This document shows positions 63,936-64,000 of a stretch of DNA of 64,000 bases, one piece after another. The position numbers were made by a program, and so were the translations under genes. The DNA lies in the NCBI RefSeq assembly GCF_024462775.1, contig NZ_JANGCE010000009.1, forward strand, positions 34,470 through 98,469, in the 5' to 3' direction. Numbering within the stretch: the first letter of the stretch is position 1; each line of letters opens with the position of its first letter. Source of the DNA: Butyricicoccus faecihominis. GTDB lineage: Bacteria; Bacillota; Clostridia; Oscillospirales; Butyricicoccaceae. The notes under the pieces were generated by a model, which was given only the letters and a program-made list of their open reading frames with translations, was not told where the DNA came from and did no database searches.

Positions 63936-64000
63936 AGGCCATTTCAAAAAGATTCTGGCACTGGTACTGGCGTTCGCTTGCGCGTTCACCATGTTTGCTG
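63936..64000 (+). pseudogene. Third SLH 5' end, start-less, cut by the window edge
   Basis: The 65 bp match the silent copy (62841-62905, reverse complement) with a single G-to-A change, and end inside the signal peptide (TTTGCTG). The frame is open leftward to a TAA at 63871-63873 but holds no ATG, GTG or TTG, so this copy also lacks a start. Presumably the 5' end of another SLH cassette continuing rightward. Confidence 0.75.

Overview
The window looks like a chromosomal segment of a gut-type Clostridia member (Bacillota, Oscillospirales; Butyricicoccaceae or a relative is my best guess, made from gene content and not from a marker-gene match). It has a large SRP RNA upstream of dnaX-ybaB-recR, a GntR/YtrA-type ABC operon, SLH-domain surface proteins, strong GGAGG-type ribosome sites, frequent TTG/GTG starts, and a GC-rich backbone broken by one AT-rich island. 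No tRNA, 16S/23S rRNA, CRISPR array or complete insertion sequence was seen.

Layout. 1-5,525: DUF362 protein (cut by the window edge), PdaA-type deacetylase, secreted stalk-domain protein, a 90-residue orphan, a tyrosine recombinase and a small anchored protein. Between the recombinase and the orphan lies a 236-bp segment bounded by perfect 17-bp inverted repeats, with an outward promoter now pointing away from the orphan: a probable invertible promoter. 5,639-13,010: PBP1A, SRP RNA, dnaX, ybaB, recR, prfC. 13,046-18,286: autoregulated MarR gene, TMEM175-like remnant, GntR-ABC operon, CmpB-like and zinc-ribbon membrane proteins. 18,331-25,602: transporters, AraC regulators, threonine aldolase and acetyltransferases, with a 190-bp hairpin array at 24,640. 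25,607-30,906: a tryptophan-catabolism module (PAS regulator, RidA, a long tryptophanase-like lyase, an NSS symporter). 31,104-35,308: a seven-gene Mrp/Mbh-type Na+/H+ antiporter operon, preceded by a 155-bp MITE inserted in a terminator loop. 35,460-40,862: lipoprotein hydrolase, NagD-like phosphatase, a 101-bp tandem repeat, and a hydrolase/acyltransferase/DUF6320 operon.

41,195-51,173 is an AT-rich surface-glycan island: rmlA, rmlB, an ABC exporter, three GT2 glycosyltransferases, and a GNAT/FdtA/FdtB set predicted to make a dTDP-3-acetamido-3,6-dideoxyhexose. GC-rich glycan genes follow (initiating sugar transferase, GT4, O-antigen ligase), then the S-layer-like locus.

The S-layer-like locus (57,489-64,000) is the most striking part. 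Two convergent SLH-protein genes share an identical 66-bp signal-peptide segment in inverted orientation. Only the left copy has a promoter, ribosome site and ATG; the right copy has none. A third start-less copy of the same segment runs off the right edge, with a Fic gene between it and the second. This matches the architecture of invertible S-layer gene switches (silent cassette plus single expression site). The neighbouring glycan genes suggest that the S-layer proteins may be glycosylated.
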